Part shown: positions 1-9,176 of the stretch, one piece after another
How the letters are laid out: each line of letters opens with the position of its first letter
Numbering within the stretch: position 1 is the first letter of the stretch
Origin: Sphingobacterium athyrii
Lineage (GTDB): Bacteria > Bacteroidota > Bacteroidia > Sphingobacteriales > Sphingobacteriaceae
Length of the DNA stretch: 64,000 bases
Direction of reading: 5' to 3'
Assembly: GCF_003071065.1 (NCBI RefSeq)
Contig: NZ_QCXX01000004.1
Coordinates: 248,614-312,613 of the forward strand
The notes under the pieces: model-generated
Seen by the model: the letters and a program-made list of their open reading frames with translations, nothing else
Databases searched by the model: none
Told to the model about the DNA's origin: nothing
Program-made: the position numbers and the translations under genes

Positions 1-174
1 GGGGTGCAGCTTCCGTATCTTGTGGAATTCTGTACGGTCGATATAGCGGAAGGGGTATTGGGTCAACAGATCACCAATGGTAAATACCTGTAACTCTTTT
101 TTGAGCACATCTGCCTTTTGGGGACCTACACCTTTGAGGTATTCTATTGGGGTAATTAAACTTAATTCAGCCAT
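1..174 (-). CDS. recG: ATP-dependent DNA helicase RecG, N-terminal fragment
   Basis: Only the first 58 codons lie in the window; the gene runs off the left edge. The translation opens MAELSLITPIEYLKGVGPQK and continues through a stretch ending PFRYIDRTEFHKI. This is the N-terminal wedge-domain signature of RecG (the LKGVGPK and YPFRYxDR motifs). RecG remodels stalled replication forks and branched recombination intermediates in the cytoplasm. The helicase motifs are outside the window, so the call rests on the N-terminus alone, but that stretch is distinctive. The ATG follows an A-rich leader with no Shine-Dalgarno site, as is usual in this phylum. Confidence 0.9.
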   Translation of the reverse strand, partial: MAELSLITPIEYLKGVGPQKADVLKKELQVFTIGDLLTQYPFRYIDRTEFHKIRKLHP

Positions 175-349
175 TCTTCTCGAATGGCTAAAATACGAAA
201 AATTTAATTTTTTAGGATTTATATACTTCTACAAATGGCCTACCATTCCAGCATTGAACTGATTTTTTCCGCTTTGTGCCGCGGGTCTGGCATGTTGTTT
301 TTTACGCTCAATGGATTTAGATTCATAAAGTTTTCTGTTTTGAATCAGT

Positions 350-760
350 TTATTCGTACTTAATCGTGGCCTTTCCTTCCTTGCAGATGACATCAAGCGG
401 TTTTCGATAAGTAGTGCAATTGATCCTTGGAGCCATCATGGGCTGGTATATTTCCATCAGCTTATTATAATCATTGATCATGTTCTGTAAGGTCGTTTTA
501 TCAACGGAACGGTGGTAGGGGATATGATTGGTGCCACATACGGTCTGGATGTCTATTATTTTCCAATCGTTTGGATCAGTACATTCTTTTGGGTTTGCCA
601 GCGCTATAATTTTACTGTGTTTTTCATTCGAGAGCGTTTCCAGTTCTTTTTCAGTTTTTTCTTTATAGGGATTTTCGAGATGGGATTCGGATTTACAGAC
701 GACAAATAACATGCTACATGCAAGCAAAGAGGTGAAACCTAAGATTGACAAATTTTTCAT
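350..760 (-). CDS. small secreted or lipid-anchored protein of unknown function
   Basis: 136 residues; I do not recognise a family. The N-terminus is a clear export signal (Lys-3 then hydrophobic from about residue 5 to 21). Two cysteines, C15 (LLAC) and C22 (FVVC), could each be a lipobox cysteine but neither fits well, so anchoring is uncertain. The mature part is Lys/Glu-rich from about 30 to 50. It then has four cysteines, C60, C75, C115 and C126, an even number that would suit two disulfides in the periplasm or on the cell surface. It stands alone between recG and a SusC/SusD pair. It is probably a real gene because of the signal peptide and cysteine pattern. Confidence 0.6.
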   Translation of the reverse strand: MKNLSILGFTSLLACSMLFVVCKSESHLENPYKEKTEKELETLSNEKHSKIIALANPKECTDPNDWKIIDIQTVCGTNHIPYHRSVDKTTLQNMINDYNKLMEIYQPMMAPRINCTTYRKPLDVICKEGKATIKYE

Positions 761-943
761 AATTGCGTGTTTGGTTTAGTCAGAGAACGGACAATTTTAA
801 GCGAATGCTACATCGCGATTTTGAAATTTCTCTATGGTGAGATTTTTTATAACTACAGCTTATGTTGCTATGTAGAATAGGTAACATAAACAGGATCTAC
901 TGCATGTTAAATGTTTTCTGAATGATATCGCAAGAACAAAAAA

Positions 944-969
944 GCGGCTTAACGTTGTCGTTAAGCCGC
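944..969 (-). terminator. rho-independent terminator of the first susCD operon
   Basis: Perfect 11-bp stem (GCGGCTTAACG and its complement) with a TTGT loop. Read on the minus strand the stem is followed by a run of T, and it lies just past the stop of the SusD-like gene. Confidence 0.85.
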
Positions 970-993
970 CTTAATATAGCGAAAAAATCAGTT

Positions 994-2664
994 TTAGAAA
1001 TTTCCTTTTGCTACATCCCACCAAAGTCTGGTGCCGCCATTGTCAGGGCCACCTAACAGAGAAATTGCGGTTTGCACTTCGGCTGCGTTTGTATTATATT
1101 CATTCTGAGGGAACGGCAAACGACGTATCTGTATTTTGGTGTCAATCAGTCCACCGCTGTTGTTTACTACAACAGGAAATAAGCGTGGGTAGCCTGTACG
1201 ACGGAATTCACTCCATGCTTCTTGTCCTTCAGGGAAGATAGCCAGCCATTTTTGTGTAATAATGCGTTCTAATTTTTCTTCGTTAGATGCACTTTCATTC
1301 CATTTGATGGTTATGGTACTTGGTGATTTGGCATTGTTTTCTGCATTGAAAGGATCCTCGTAAGCTGCTGCTTTACTTGTGTTGTCATTGAGGTAAGTGC
1401 TTAGACCCGATGTTACACCCCATTGAGTGAAAGATGTCTCTACACCTTTTTCATACAGTGATTGGGCTGTTCCGCCTGCATTGTTCCAACCTCTCAATGC
1501 TGCTTCCGCACGAAGAAAGTAAACCTCTGCGGCGGTCATCAATATAGGAGCTGTTGTTGCAACAAAAGTTGGTGTTGTACCTTCGGTATTCAAAGCCGAT
1601 AGCTTTTGGTATTTATCCTTTTCGATACCTTCAGCACCTGTACGAATTCCGATGTATTTACCAGCGAAAGCTGTTGTCGTTGCATCTTTAGCCACGGGAG
1701 CCATATATTTAGAGATACGTGGGTCATTCAATCCGGTCATATAAGACGAAAGTGTCGCATTGATACGTGTATCGGCCCAGTTTTTGGAAATAAACCAAAG
1801 CGGATTGCTATAGGTTCCATCTGCTGGAACTGTGATCTTGAAGTTGTCGCTATTACTCTCCATTACACCTCCGTTTGCAGGATCCAACGCTTTTTCAGCT
1901 TGTGTTTTTGCTAATGCTGCATCAACTTTTACCAAGCGCATTGCCAAACGTAGACGCAATGAATTGGCAATTTTTAACCAATTTTTAAAACGGACCTGAT
2001 TATCGGAATTAGGAAATACAAGATCGATCTGGTCAATTTTAGCAGCCATTGGACTATCCGCTTTGTACGATTTTAATGCTATTACAGCCTCATCGAGCTC
2101 TTTGAAGAAAGCTGCATATACATCGGATTGTTTGTCGTATGGTACAGTGTTGGAGGTACCTACTTTACTATAAGGAATAGGGCCATAGATATCTGTAACA
2201 CGGCTGGCAGCTGCTACTTTGATGACCAATGTCGAACCCCATAATGCTGGATATGTTTCTGCAAGTCCATTGCCTTTTAACTTTTCAATGGATTTGATAA
2301 CGTTAAGATATAATACCTGGAAAGGTTCGCCATTCCATCCATTAACCATCGCATAATTCAGGTTGTTCTGACCACTATTAAAAGGTGTAGGGGACATGAA
2401 AAAGCCTGAGAAAACATCTGCATTTAGGTTTTGTTGGACCTGATAAGAGTTCGGGTCTCCGGCGCCTGAAAAGTTATAGATTGACATCTGGGCATTTTTT
2501 AGAAAAAGCACAAGATCTTGTCCATCACCTTTTAGATCTTCATCGGTCAATCCAATATTGTTCTTGTTGTAATCTTCAAAATTCTTTGTGCAACTGCTCA
2601 TTATTCCGCCAAGGAGTAAAATTGCAAGTGAGAATTTGGATATATGTTTGCTATTAAATTTCAT
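994..2664 (-). CDS. SusD-like outer-membrane lipoprotein
   Basis: About 556 residues. This is the surface glycan-binding partner that caps a SusC channel. From the chosen start the protein opens with a short basic region, a hydrophobic stretch and a lipobox GIMSSC, so the cysteine near residue 25 would be lipidated. The rest matches the SusD-like_2 group, including an LRAEAALRGW helix near the middle and a C-terminal region rich in Asn/Trp. An upstream in-frame ATG at 2688 would overlap the susC stop and add eight residues before the signal peptide. I prefer the internal ATG, which restores the usual ~10-bp gap to susC. No enzyme gene accompanies the pair, so the substrate cannot be guessed. 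Confidence 0.9.
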   Translation of the reverse strand: MKFNSKHISKFSLAILLLGGIMSSCTKNFEDYNKNNIGLTDEDLKGDGQDLVLFLKNAQMSIYNFSGAGDPNSYQVQQNLNADVFSGFFMSPTPFNSGQNNLNYAMVNGWNGEPFQVLYLNVIKSIEKLKGNGLAETYPALWGSTLVIKVAAASRVTDIYGPIPYSKVGTSNTVPYDKQSDVYAAFFKELDEAVIALKSYKADSPMAAKIDQIDLVFPNSDNQVRFKNWLKIANSLRLRLAMRLVKVDAALAKTQAEKALDPANGGVMESNSDNFKITVPADGTYSNPLWFISKNWADTRINATLSSYMTGLNDPRISKYMAPVAKDATTTAFAGKYIGIRTGAEGIEKDKYQKLSALNTEGTTPTFVATTAPILMTAAEVYFLRAEAALRGWNNAGGTAQSLYEKGVETSFTQWGVTSGLSTYLNDNTSKAAAYEDPFNAENNAKSPSTITIKWNESASNEEKLERIITQKWLAIFPEGQEAWSEFRRTGYPRLFPVVVNNSGGLIDTKIQIRRLPFPQNEYNTNAAEVQTAISLLGGPDNGGTRLWWDVAKGNF

Positions 2665-2674
2665 TGTTGATCGT

Positions 2675-5600
2675 TTAGAAAGTTGCATTTAATGTAAGTC
2701 CGTAGTTACGGGTTGCAGGCATCATAAAGATATCTACACCGCTTAACGCATTTCCTGTTGACATGGTTACTTCTGGGTCGAAAGGAGCTTTTTTCGAAAT
2801 GTAGAATAGGTTTCTTCCCACAGCATTTACACGCAGTTTTTTGAAGAAGCTATCTTTGATGTTGAAGTCATAACCGAAAGTCAATTCTCGTAATCTCACA
2901 ACCGTTCCATCATAAATATATTGGCTGCTGACTGGACCTATACCGCCAGTTGAGGTATACCATTTCTCCGCATCCACGACAGAAACAGGGGTTCCATTTG
3001 GTGTGACACCGTTTACAGAAACACCTCCATTTGCACGGGCCGCTCCACTTGCTTCAGATACTCCGTAGCCATCCATCACAGACTGTGTAATTGACATGAC
3101 ATCATAATTAAACTTTCCGTCAATCAAGAAGCTTAAATTGAAATTTTTGTAATTGAAACTGTTATTCCAGCCCATTTGCCAAATTGGATTTGAATTCCCT
3201 AATTTAGTATATGCGCTTGTTTTCTGAGGGATGCCGTCTTCTGAAATAATAATTCTCCCTTGGTCATCACGAACAAAATCCTGTCCATAGATATCGCCAA
3301 AAGAGCCTCCTACTTCAAGTTTGGAAGCAAAGTTGTTTTGGTTTTCCCCGGTTAAACTAAACTCAGGAACAGCATCAGCTAGTTTTTTTATCTTGTTTTT
3401 ATTGTAGGTGAAGTTGATACTTGTTGTCCATTTGAAATCATCATTTCTAATTGCATCTAATGATACCAATGCTTCAACTCCTTGGTTTTGGATGTCACCA
3501 GCATTAATAGCATATTGTTTGTTTAATGATGCCTGGCTTGCTGCGACTTTAAAGAATTGGTTTGTTGTGTTTGTTTTGTAGTAAGTTACATCAACATTCA
3601 AACGGTTGTTCCACATGCGCCATTCTGTCCCGATTTCAAAAGATTTCGTTTTTTCAGGTTTTAATGTTTTTAAGAAGGCAATATCGTTCACTGTCAATAC
3701 AGCGTATGGATTCACAGTATTTGTTAATAAGCTTGTGTAAGGAGGTAAGTCATTACCCACTACCGCATACGAGCCACGGACCTTGGCCATATTGACAAAT
3801 TCAGGTAAGTTTAACTTGTCGTTCAATACGATGCCCAATCCTGCAGATGGATAGAAGAAAGATTTGGTTCCTGTGAATGCTAATGTACTCGACCAGTCAT
3901 TTCTAGCGGTCAGGTCTAAATAGATCCAGTTGTCATAAGCTAAGTTTGCAGATGCAAATACCGATTGCAGCTGTCTCCGGTTAGCGGATAATGTCGAAGT
4001 GACAGGTGTTGTTGTATTTTGAATAAAGAATTGATTCGGGATTTTTAATCCATCAATACCTGTATTAAAATCTACACCTTCGGTTTTCCAGTCAGTTATG
4101 CTTGTTCCGACCAATCCAGTGATCTGAAATTTATCGCTGACATTAAAGTTCATATTGGCTACGACATCACCGTATTGCTGTGTAATGGTGGTATTTGTAT
4201 AATTATAGTTACCATTTGCTTTTCCTAAAGGATTTGGCGTGCTCGCATAAACTTTGCGGTCCCAAACCTCTGAAGTGCGATCGACACTTCCTCTAGCCTG
4301 AATGCTAATCCATGGGGCTACCTTATATTTTGCACTACCATTTAAAAGCAAACGGTTTCGAGTTGAGCGTGTCGGGTTCCTATTGACGATCCACCATGGA
4401 TTTTGTTGTGTTGTAGGACTATCACTTAGGCTGAACCAGTTTTGTTCATTAAGGTTGCGGCTTGTATTGAACGTTTCGTAATTTTCGTAATCTGCGATAT
4501 TTAGGCTTCGAGGTAATAGGTAGGTTCCAACCAATGGGTTATAATAAAAACCCGAAGTAGGCGCATTATCCAATTTTTGGGTAATGTAGTTGGCGCTTCC
4601 TTCAACGGTCAATTTATCATCGAAGAATGTAGCACTCTCCTTGAGGTTGAAATTGTGACGCATCAGGTCATTTTCTGGAAGTATACCTTTAGCGAGGGTG
4701 TTGGCATAAGAAAAGTAAGTCTGATTTTTTTCGTTACCTCCGGATAATGTCAATGAATTGGTGAAGTTGCTACCTGTGCGGAAAAATTCACCTACATTGT
4801 CGTAGTTGGCACCATTGGTTTTGTCTCCCCAGCTAAATACACTGGTATTACTGTTCTTGCCGCCTGAACCTTGACCATATTGGCTTTGGAATTTAGGCGT
4901 GGATACCGCTTGTTCTATCTGTGCACTTGATGAAAAATTAATCGTTGTGCGGCCTTGTTTACCTGATTTTGTTGTCACTAAGATAACGCCATTAGCTGCT
5001 TGGCTACCGTATAGTGCCGCTGCAGATGCTCCTTTTAATACAGAGATGTTTTCGATATCTTCTGGGTTGATCAATGAAATAGGGTCGCCACCATCACGCT
5101 GTCCGCCGAAGACGTTGTCTGGCTGGCTTGCCAATGTCTGGTTGTTGATCGGGACACCATCGACAACATAAAGTACCTGGTTGTTACCGGAAGCCGATTT
5201 ATTACCACGTAAAATGACTTTCGCGGAACCACCTGGCCCTGATGAGCTGGAAGCGATATTGACCCCTGCTACCTTACCGTTCAGGTTGTTGGCTAAATTG
5301 GTACTTTTTACCTTGTTCAGTTCATCCCCGTTGACCTGTTGGGTGGAGTAAGTCAATGATTTCTGTGCACGGCTGATACCAAGAGCGGTGACAACAACAC
5401 TTTCTAACTGTTGCGTCTGCTCATCCATGCTTACTGTAATTGTGGTTTCGCCCGGTCCGAGTGTAACGGTTTTATTTTCGTAACCGATGGTGCTGATATT
5501 CAGAACACGATTTTTATCGTCTACATTGATCTGGAATGCACCTTTGCTGTCTGTAGAACTAGCTGTTGATGTGCCTAGTACTTTGATCGTAGCACCCACA

Positions 5601-5734
5601 AGTGGAGCTTTTGATTTAGCGTCAACAACCGTCCCTTTCACTTGGCTGCTTTGCGCATGAAGTAAAGATGCCGAAAAGAGCATTGTCGGAACAATACTCA
5701 ACATCCTTAGTGTAGTGTATAATTTGTTATTCAT
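2675..5734 (-). CDS. SusC/RagA-family TonB-linked outer-membrane transporter
   Basis: 1019 residues, normal for the family. Order of parts: a signal peptide ending near LLHAQS, a carboxypeptidase-regulatory-like domain (about 30-115, GTVVDAKSKAPLVGATIKV), then a TonB-box/plug junction (SVVVTALGISRAQKSL). The plug carries the family motifs GKVAGVNI, YVVDGVPINN and NPEDIENISVLKGASAAALYG, followed by a 22-strand-type beta-barrel ending in an aromatic residue. It imports oligomeric nutrients using TonB energy, together with the SusD-like lipoprotein encoded 10 bp downstream. No ECF sigma/anti-sigma genes or enzymes adjoin it. A 460-bp non-coding leader precedes it. Confidence 0.95.
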   Translation of the reverse strand: MNNKLYTTLRMLSIVPTMLFSASLLHAQSSQVKGTVVDAKSKAPLVGATIKVLGTSTASSTDSKGAFQINVDDKNRVLNISTIGYENKTVTLGPGETTITVSMDEQTQQLESVVVTALGISRAQKSLTYSTQQVNGDELNKVKSTNLANNLNGKVAGVNIASSSSGPGGSAKVILRGNKSASGNNQVLYVVDGVPINNQTLASQPDNVFGGQRDGGDPISLINPEDIENISVLKGASAAALYGSQAANGVILVTTKSGKQGRTTINFSSSAQIEQAVSTPKFQSQYGQGSGGKNSNTSVFSWGDKTNGANYDNVGEFFRTGSNFTNSLTLSGGNEKNQTYFSYANTLAKGILPENDLMRHNFNLKESATFFDDKLTVEGSANYITQKLDNAPTSGFYYNPLVGTYLLPRSLNIADYENYETFNTSRNLNEQNWFSLSDSPTTQQNPWWIVNRNPTRSTRNRLLLNGSAKYKVAPWISIQARGSVDRTSEVWDRKVYASTPNPLGKANGNYNYTNTTITQQYGDVVANMNFNVSDKFQITGLVGTSITDWKTEGVDFNTGIDGLKIPNQFFIQNTTTPVTSTLSANRRQLQSVFASANLAYDNWIYLDLTARNDWSSTLAFTGTKSFFYPSAGLGIVLNDKLNLPEFVNMAKVRGSYAVVGNDLPPYTSLLTNTVNPYAVLTVNDIAFLKTLKPEKTKSFEIGTEWRMWNNRLNVDVTYYKTNTTNQFFKVAASQASLNKQYAINAGDIQNQGVEALVSLDAIRNDDFKWTTSINFTYNKNKIKKLADAVPEFSLTGENQNNFASKLEVGGSFGDIYGQDFVRDDQGRIIISEDGIPQKTSAYTKLGNSNPIWQMGWNNSFNYKNFNLSFLIDGKFNYDVMSITQSVMDGYGVSEASGAARANGGVSVNGVTPNGTPVSVVDAEKWYTSTGGIGPVSSQYIYDGTVVRLRELTFGYDFNIKDSFFKKLRVNAVGRNLFYISKKAPFDPEVTMSTGNALSGVDIFMMPATRNYGLTLNATF

Positions 5735-6195
5735 ATAGTATATGTGTTATATTCAGTTTTATATACATATTTTTCATAACAGTAGATTTTTTCCACGGTA
5801 ATGGGCTAATTCCATTTAGCATGTCGGTTAGGAAAAATGTATTGAATATGAATGGAAAGCAAAATCAGTGATTATTGTATGCTATTCAATACTGAAGTGA
5901 TGGAGCAAAAAGGGGGTGTGATTCCCCTTAAATTGAGCACTAATTTACTACTGTTGATGAAAAATCAAAAATTTTGGTAAACAAAGTTGATACAAATGCG
6001 AAGAGGTGTTTTGTAAGTTATTGTATGTGAGATTAATGTGTTTTGTCATTTTTTGTTTCTTGCTGGAAATGTATCTTCCTTTCAAAGGAAAAGTGAATAA
6101 TCTAGCTTATTACCTTTGCAGTTAATGGTGATAAGCCAGATTATTTATAAAGATTTAATTCCACCAGGTGTAGTTGACCTTTGGTTACAATGACT
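5735..6195. other. non-coding region upstream of the first susC
   Basis: 461 bp, AT-rich, without a convincing ORF. It must hold the promoter of the leftward susC/susD operon, but I found no clean TAnnTTTG box on the minus strand and no copy of the GCAT motif seen before the other susC genes. The right end carries the terminator hairpin of the RidA/EamA operon. Confidence 0.6.
6096..6145 (-). terminator. terminator hairpin of the ridA-eamA operon
   Basis: A 19-bp inverted repeat with a 12-base loop, 50 bp beyond the EamA stop. The two non-matching positions are A-C on the plus strand but become U-G wobbles in RNA read from the minus strand, so the hairpin is fully paired only in leftward transcripts. 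A pyrimidine-rich tract follows in that direction. Confidence 0.65.
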
Positions 6196-7107
6196 TTAGT
6201 TTTTCCTGGTCTGGCGGAAATTGATACTATTGAAAAGGACGATTGCCATCAATATAATTCCATAAGCCAGATATTTGATGAAGGGAACAGGCTCCTGAAA
6301 ATAGGTCGCTGCCAAGGTGAAAGCGATAATTGGATTGATGTATAGCAATACACCTGTGGTGGTAGAGGAAATACCAATCAAGGCGTACATACTCAGAAAT
6401 AGTGGAATAATGGTAAATATAACTGCAATCAGTATGATTGTACCCCAAAAGACAGGATCTGTGGGGATCTCATGATGATTATAGACCAGTCTGGGAATGA
6501 CAAATAACGCGCAGATGCTCAATTGGATAGCCAACTGATTGAGTTTGTTGAAACCAGTAGACACGCGCTGTACAATAAGATAGAAGGCATAACAGGTGGC
6601 GATGGTCGCTGCCCATAGCACATCATGCAGCGATCCTTTAGCTAATAGGCATACACTGCCAAAGGCAATGAGGAGAGCCACCTTCTGAATTGGACGTAGC
6701 TCTTCTTTTAAGATGAAATAGGCTGCTGCCGCTGTAATCAGCGGGCAAGTTAGATAGGCCAGAGCTGCGGACTGGATACTGATGTGGTTGACGGCATAAA
6801 TATAGGTGAACCAGTTGCCGAAGATCAACAGGGAAGCAAGGACAGTAAGGCCGGTCTGCCGAATTTTTCCTTTTTTTGAAAGCTCCCTGAACTTCTGAAT
6901 ATCCAAGCGTAACGTCTTCCGTTGGAAAAGCAGGAGATAGAGCCAAAGTGCGGCCAAGGCCGTTACGATCCTAAAATATAGAATATCCTCGGCAGGATAT
7001 TCCCGTATCCACCGAACGGGAATGGACATGAATCCCCAAATGAAGGGAGCCAAAAAAGCCGCGAAAAGATATTTTCCGCGGCTTACAGTTTCGTTGTTAT
7101 TTTCCAC
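6196..7107 (-). CDS. EamA/DMT-family inner-membrane permease
   Basis: 303 residues with about ten hydrophobic segments arranged as two repeats. This is the EamA (drug/metabolite transporter) architecture, with the typical opening FLAPFIWGFMSIPVRW and the repeat hinge SIQSAALAYLTCPLITAAAAYF. The C-terminal repeat carries GVLLYINPIIAFTLA. It resembles the RarD-like branch. Members export amino acids, nucleosides or other small metabolites; the substrate is not readable from sequence. The ATG is 3 bp from the RidA stop, so both come from one transcript. The pairing suggests an exporter for a metabolite or analogue linked to amino-acid metabolism, which is inference. Confidence 0.85.
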   Translation of the reverse strand: MENNNETVSRGKYLFAAFLAPFIWGFMSIPVRWIREYPAEDILYFRIVTALAALWLYLLLFQRKTLRLDIQKFRELSKKGKIRQTGLTVLASLLIFGNWFTYIYAVNHISIQSAALAYLTCPLITAAAAYFILKEELRPIQKVALLIAFGSVCLLAKGSLHDVLWAATIATCYAFYLIVQRVSTGFNKLNQLAIQLSICALFVIPRLVYNHHEIPTDPVFWGTIILIAVIFTIIPLFLSMYALIGISSTTTGVLLYINPIIAFTLAATYFQEPVPFIKYLAYGIILMAIVLFNSINFRQTRKN

Positions 7108-7110
7108 GGA

Positions 7111-7497
7111 TTAATCTTTCCAGGCAATTACCGAAATCTCGACATTGACATTCTTCGGTAATGTCTTCACTGCCACGCACTCACGTGCAGGTTGGGCTTC
7201 CTTGAAATATTCTGCATAAACGTCATTAACAAGGCTAAAGTTGCCCATGTCGCTTAAAAAGATGGAGGCCTTGACGACATCCTGAAATGTATAACCAGCA
7301 TGTGTTAAAATGGCTTCGACATTTTTCAATACCTGATGCGCTTCATCTTTTACGCCCGATGCGATTAGCTCCATTGTTTCAGGAACAAGTGGAATCTGTC
7401 CGGAAACATAAAGGGTATTACCTGCCTTAATCGCTTGGTTGTAGGGGCCTATTGCTGCAGGAGCTTTGTCTGTATTGAAGATCTCTTTTTTTGACAT
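7111..7497 (-). CDS. ridA: RidA-family reactive enamine/imine deaminase
   Basis: 128 residues, the full length of the YjgF/YER057c/UK114 family. RidA hydrolyses reactive 2-aminoacrylate-type enamines and imines made by PLP enzymes, protecting the cytosol. The sequence has the family core AIGPYNQAIKAGNTLYVSGQ, the ASIFLSDMGNF segment and the key substrate-carboxylate arginine R105 in PARECVAV. The C-terminus has VNVEISVIAW. The protein forms trimers with active sites at subunit interfaces. It sits second in a three-gene leftward operon, 10 bp after a small membrane protein and 3 bp before an EamA permease. Confidence 0.93.
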   Translation of the reverse strand: MSKKEIFNTDKAPAAIGPYNQAIKAGNTLYVSGQIPLVPETMELIASGVKDEAHQVLKNVEAILTHAGYTFQDVVKASIFLSDMGNFSLVNDVYAEYFKEAQPARECVAVKTLPKNVNVEISVIAWKD

Positions 7498-7507
7498 GGT
7501 TGCTAGT

Positions 7508-7639
7508 TTAGGATGAAAAAAATATTTTATAGATCAACCCCAATAAAAAGACAATAATGGCCGTTGCATTAATGATATGCATGGCTTTAATGCTGCCATT
7601 TGTGGGGCGATCGGCATTGCGCTTTCTGAAAAAGTACAT
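7508..7639 (-). CDS. 43-residue single-span membrane protein
   Basis: Short ORF opening MYFFRKRNADRPTNGSIKAM. It has a basic cytoplasmic head and one transmembrane helix (about residues 21-40, INATAIIVFLLGLIYKIFF) ending two Ser before the stop. The positive-inside rule gives an N-in orientation. The ATG-to-stop span lies just 10 bp upstream of ridA on the same strand, and the composition (basic head, clean hydrophobic stretch, tight spacing) is not what chance gives. I do not know a named family. It may be a small membrane protein co-translated with RidA and the EamA permease. Confidence 0.6.
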   Translation of the reverse strand: MYFFRKRNADRPTNGSIKAMHIINATAIIVFLLGLIYKIFFSS

Positions 7640-7861
7640 GGAACTAAGTTACGACAGTAAATTAAAAAGTTAAAATTAAAAAAGTAAAAATTTTGGGATA
7701 GCGCAAAGACAAATCCTAACTTTAGCTGGAGAAGGGTAAAGGCAAATTTTTACCAGGAAGAATTGCAGGGCGTGAAGGTCTGTACGGCGTATGAATATAT
7801 GCTATGGTGCCAGCGCTAGGATCTAAACGCTAAAAGCGGATAACATGTAACAATTATTTTA

Positions 7862-8968
7862 ATGAAAAAAATGGCATTGACTGGCGGTAAGATCTATACC
7901 GGCACAGAAATTATAGAACACAGAGCATTGCTCCTGGATGAAGGAAAAATTGTGGGCATCGTCGATGAGCAGGATCTCCCAGAAGGATATCAACTGCTTG
8001 ATGTCAAAGGAACCAATATTTGCGCGGGCTTGGTCGACCTGCAATTGTATGGTGATGGTTCGGATTTGTATTCTGCCGAACTTACCTTGGACTCTTTGGA
8101 ACGGATCTCCAACGGGCTGATTGATAAAGGGACGACTTCCTATATGATGACTTTGGCAACAAATACTATTCAAGTATTCAAAGAAGCCATTCGTATCGCT
8201 GAGGACTATCATCATGATGCCTTTTTAGGTCTGCATCTGGAAGGGCCCTTTCTGAATGCAAAAAAACGGGGAGCTCATCCTGAAGAACTGATTATAACGC
8301 CAACAAAGGAAAGGATCGAAGAGCTGCTACAGGGAAATAATGTTGTCAGGATGATGACGATTGCACCTGAATGTTTTTCGGACGAGGTGCTGACGTATTT
8401 GCAAGGTTATCAGCTGCTGCTCAGCGCTGGGCATAGCAATGCTACTTTCGAGGAAGGAACACATGGTTACGATTCGGGAATTCCGACGAGTACCCATCTG
8501 TTCAATGCCATGTCGCCGTTACACCATCGTGAAGTAGGTTTGGTCGGTGCTATTTTTAATCACAAGAGTGCCTGCGCGAGCATTATTGTCGATGGACATC
8601 ATGTCAGCTTTGAAGCTGTAAAAATCGCCAAACGGCAAATGGGCGAGCGTTTATTTATGATTACGGATGCCGTGGCGGCATGCAGCAAGGGGATTTATCA
8701 GCATGTATTGAACGATGGCTATTACGCCTTGCCGGACGGAACAATTTCGGGTGCGGCAATTTCCCTGTTTGAAGGAATCAGAAACTGTGTGGAACAGGTT
8801 GGAATTCCCCTGGATGAGGCGATCCGGATGGCTACGACTTATCCGGCTAAGCTATTGCAGCGAAGGGATATCGGGAATTTAAATGCTGGGAGCATGGCCA
8901 ATGTCATCGTATTTACGGATGACCTCAGGCTGGAACATGTTATCTTTAAAGGGGAGCTGCGTTATTGA
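7862..8968 (+). CDS. nagA: N-acetylglucosamine-6-phosphate deacetylase
   Basis: 368 residues, an amidohydrolase-fold enzyme that converts GlcNAc-6-P to GlcN-6-P and acetate in the cytoplasm. This is the step that feeds amino sugars from murein or chitin into glycolysis or cell-wall synthesis. The catalytic and metal residues align with the E. coli enzyme: E127 in HLEGPF, H191 in SAGHSNAT, H212 in THLFNAM and the catalytic D269 in MITDA. The N-terminal GLVDLQLYGDG replaces the metal-binding HxH of other amidohydrolases, as is normal for NagA. It is monocistronic here, with no nagB beside it. MurQ, encoded 28 kb downstream, would generate its substrate from MurNAc-6-P. Confidence 0.95.
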   Translation: MKKMALTGGKIYTGTEIIEHRALLLDEGKIVGIVDEQDLPEGYQLLDVKGTNICAGLVDLQLYGDGSDLYSAELTLDSLERISNGLIDKGTTSYMMTLATNTIQVFKEAIRIAEDYHHDAFLGLHLEGPFLNAKKRGAHPEELIITPTKERIEELLQGNNVVRMMTIAPECFSDEVLTYLQGYQLLLSAGHSNATFEEGTHGYDSGIPTSTHLFNAMSPLHHREVGLVGAIFNHKSACASIIVDGHHVSFEAVKIAKRQMGERLFMITDAVAACSKGIYQHVLNDGYYALPDGTISGAAISLFEGIRNCVEQVGIPLDEAIRMATTYPAKLLQRRDIGNLNAGSMANVIVFTDDLRLEHVIFKGELRY

Positions 8969-9176
8969 TCTCCGGATTGCAAGAGTTTCCAGCTAGCAAG
9001 AGTTTATAAATTGAATTAGATTGCTTCATAACTGATAATGAAGTATATGCTGTTTCTTTTCATCCGATAGAAATATCTTTTTAAAGCGGATGGGTGACTG
9101 CTAAATTTCTTTTCTATTGAAATTTAGCTTAGTTTTGGGGGTTAGTTTGAAAAAAAACATAATATTCTATAGCTTG

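Noticed and set aside
229..393. 54-codon minus-strand ORF (opens MSSARKERPRLSTNK) overlapping the end of the secreted-protein gene
   Set aside because: Very basic, no recognisable domain, overlaps a better-supported gene in another frame; likely chance.
2665..2688. Upstream ATG extending the first SusD protein by eight residues
   Set aside because: Would overlap the susC stop and put extra residues before a well-formed lipoprotein signal; the internal ATG fits better.
8979..9005. Two copies of GCAAGAGTTT after nagA as a possible terminator or attachment site
   Set aside because: Direct, not inverted; no U-tract and no mobile gene nearby.
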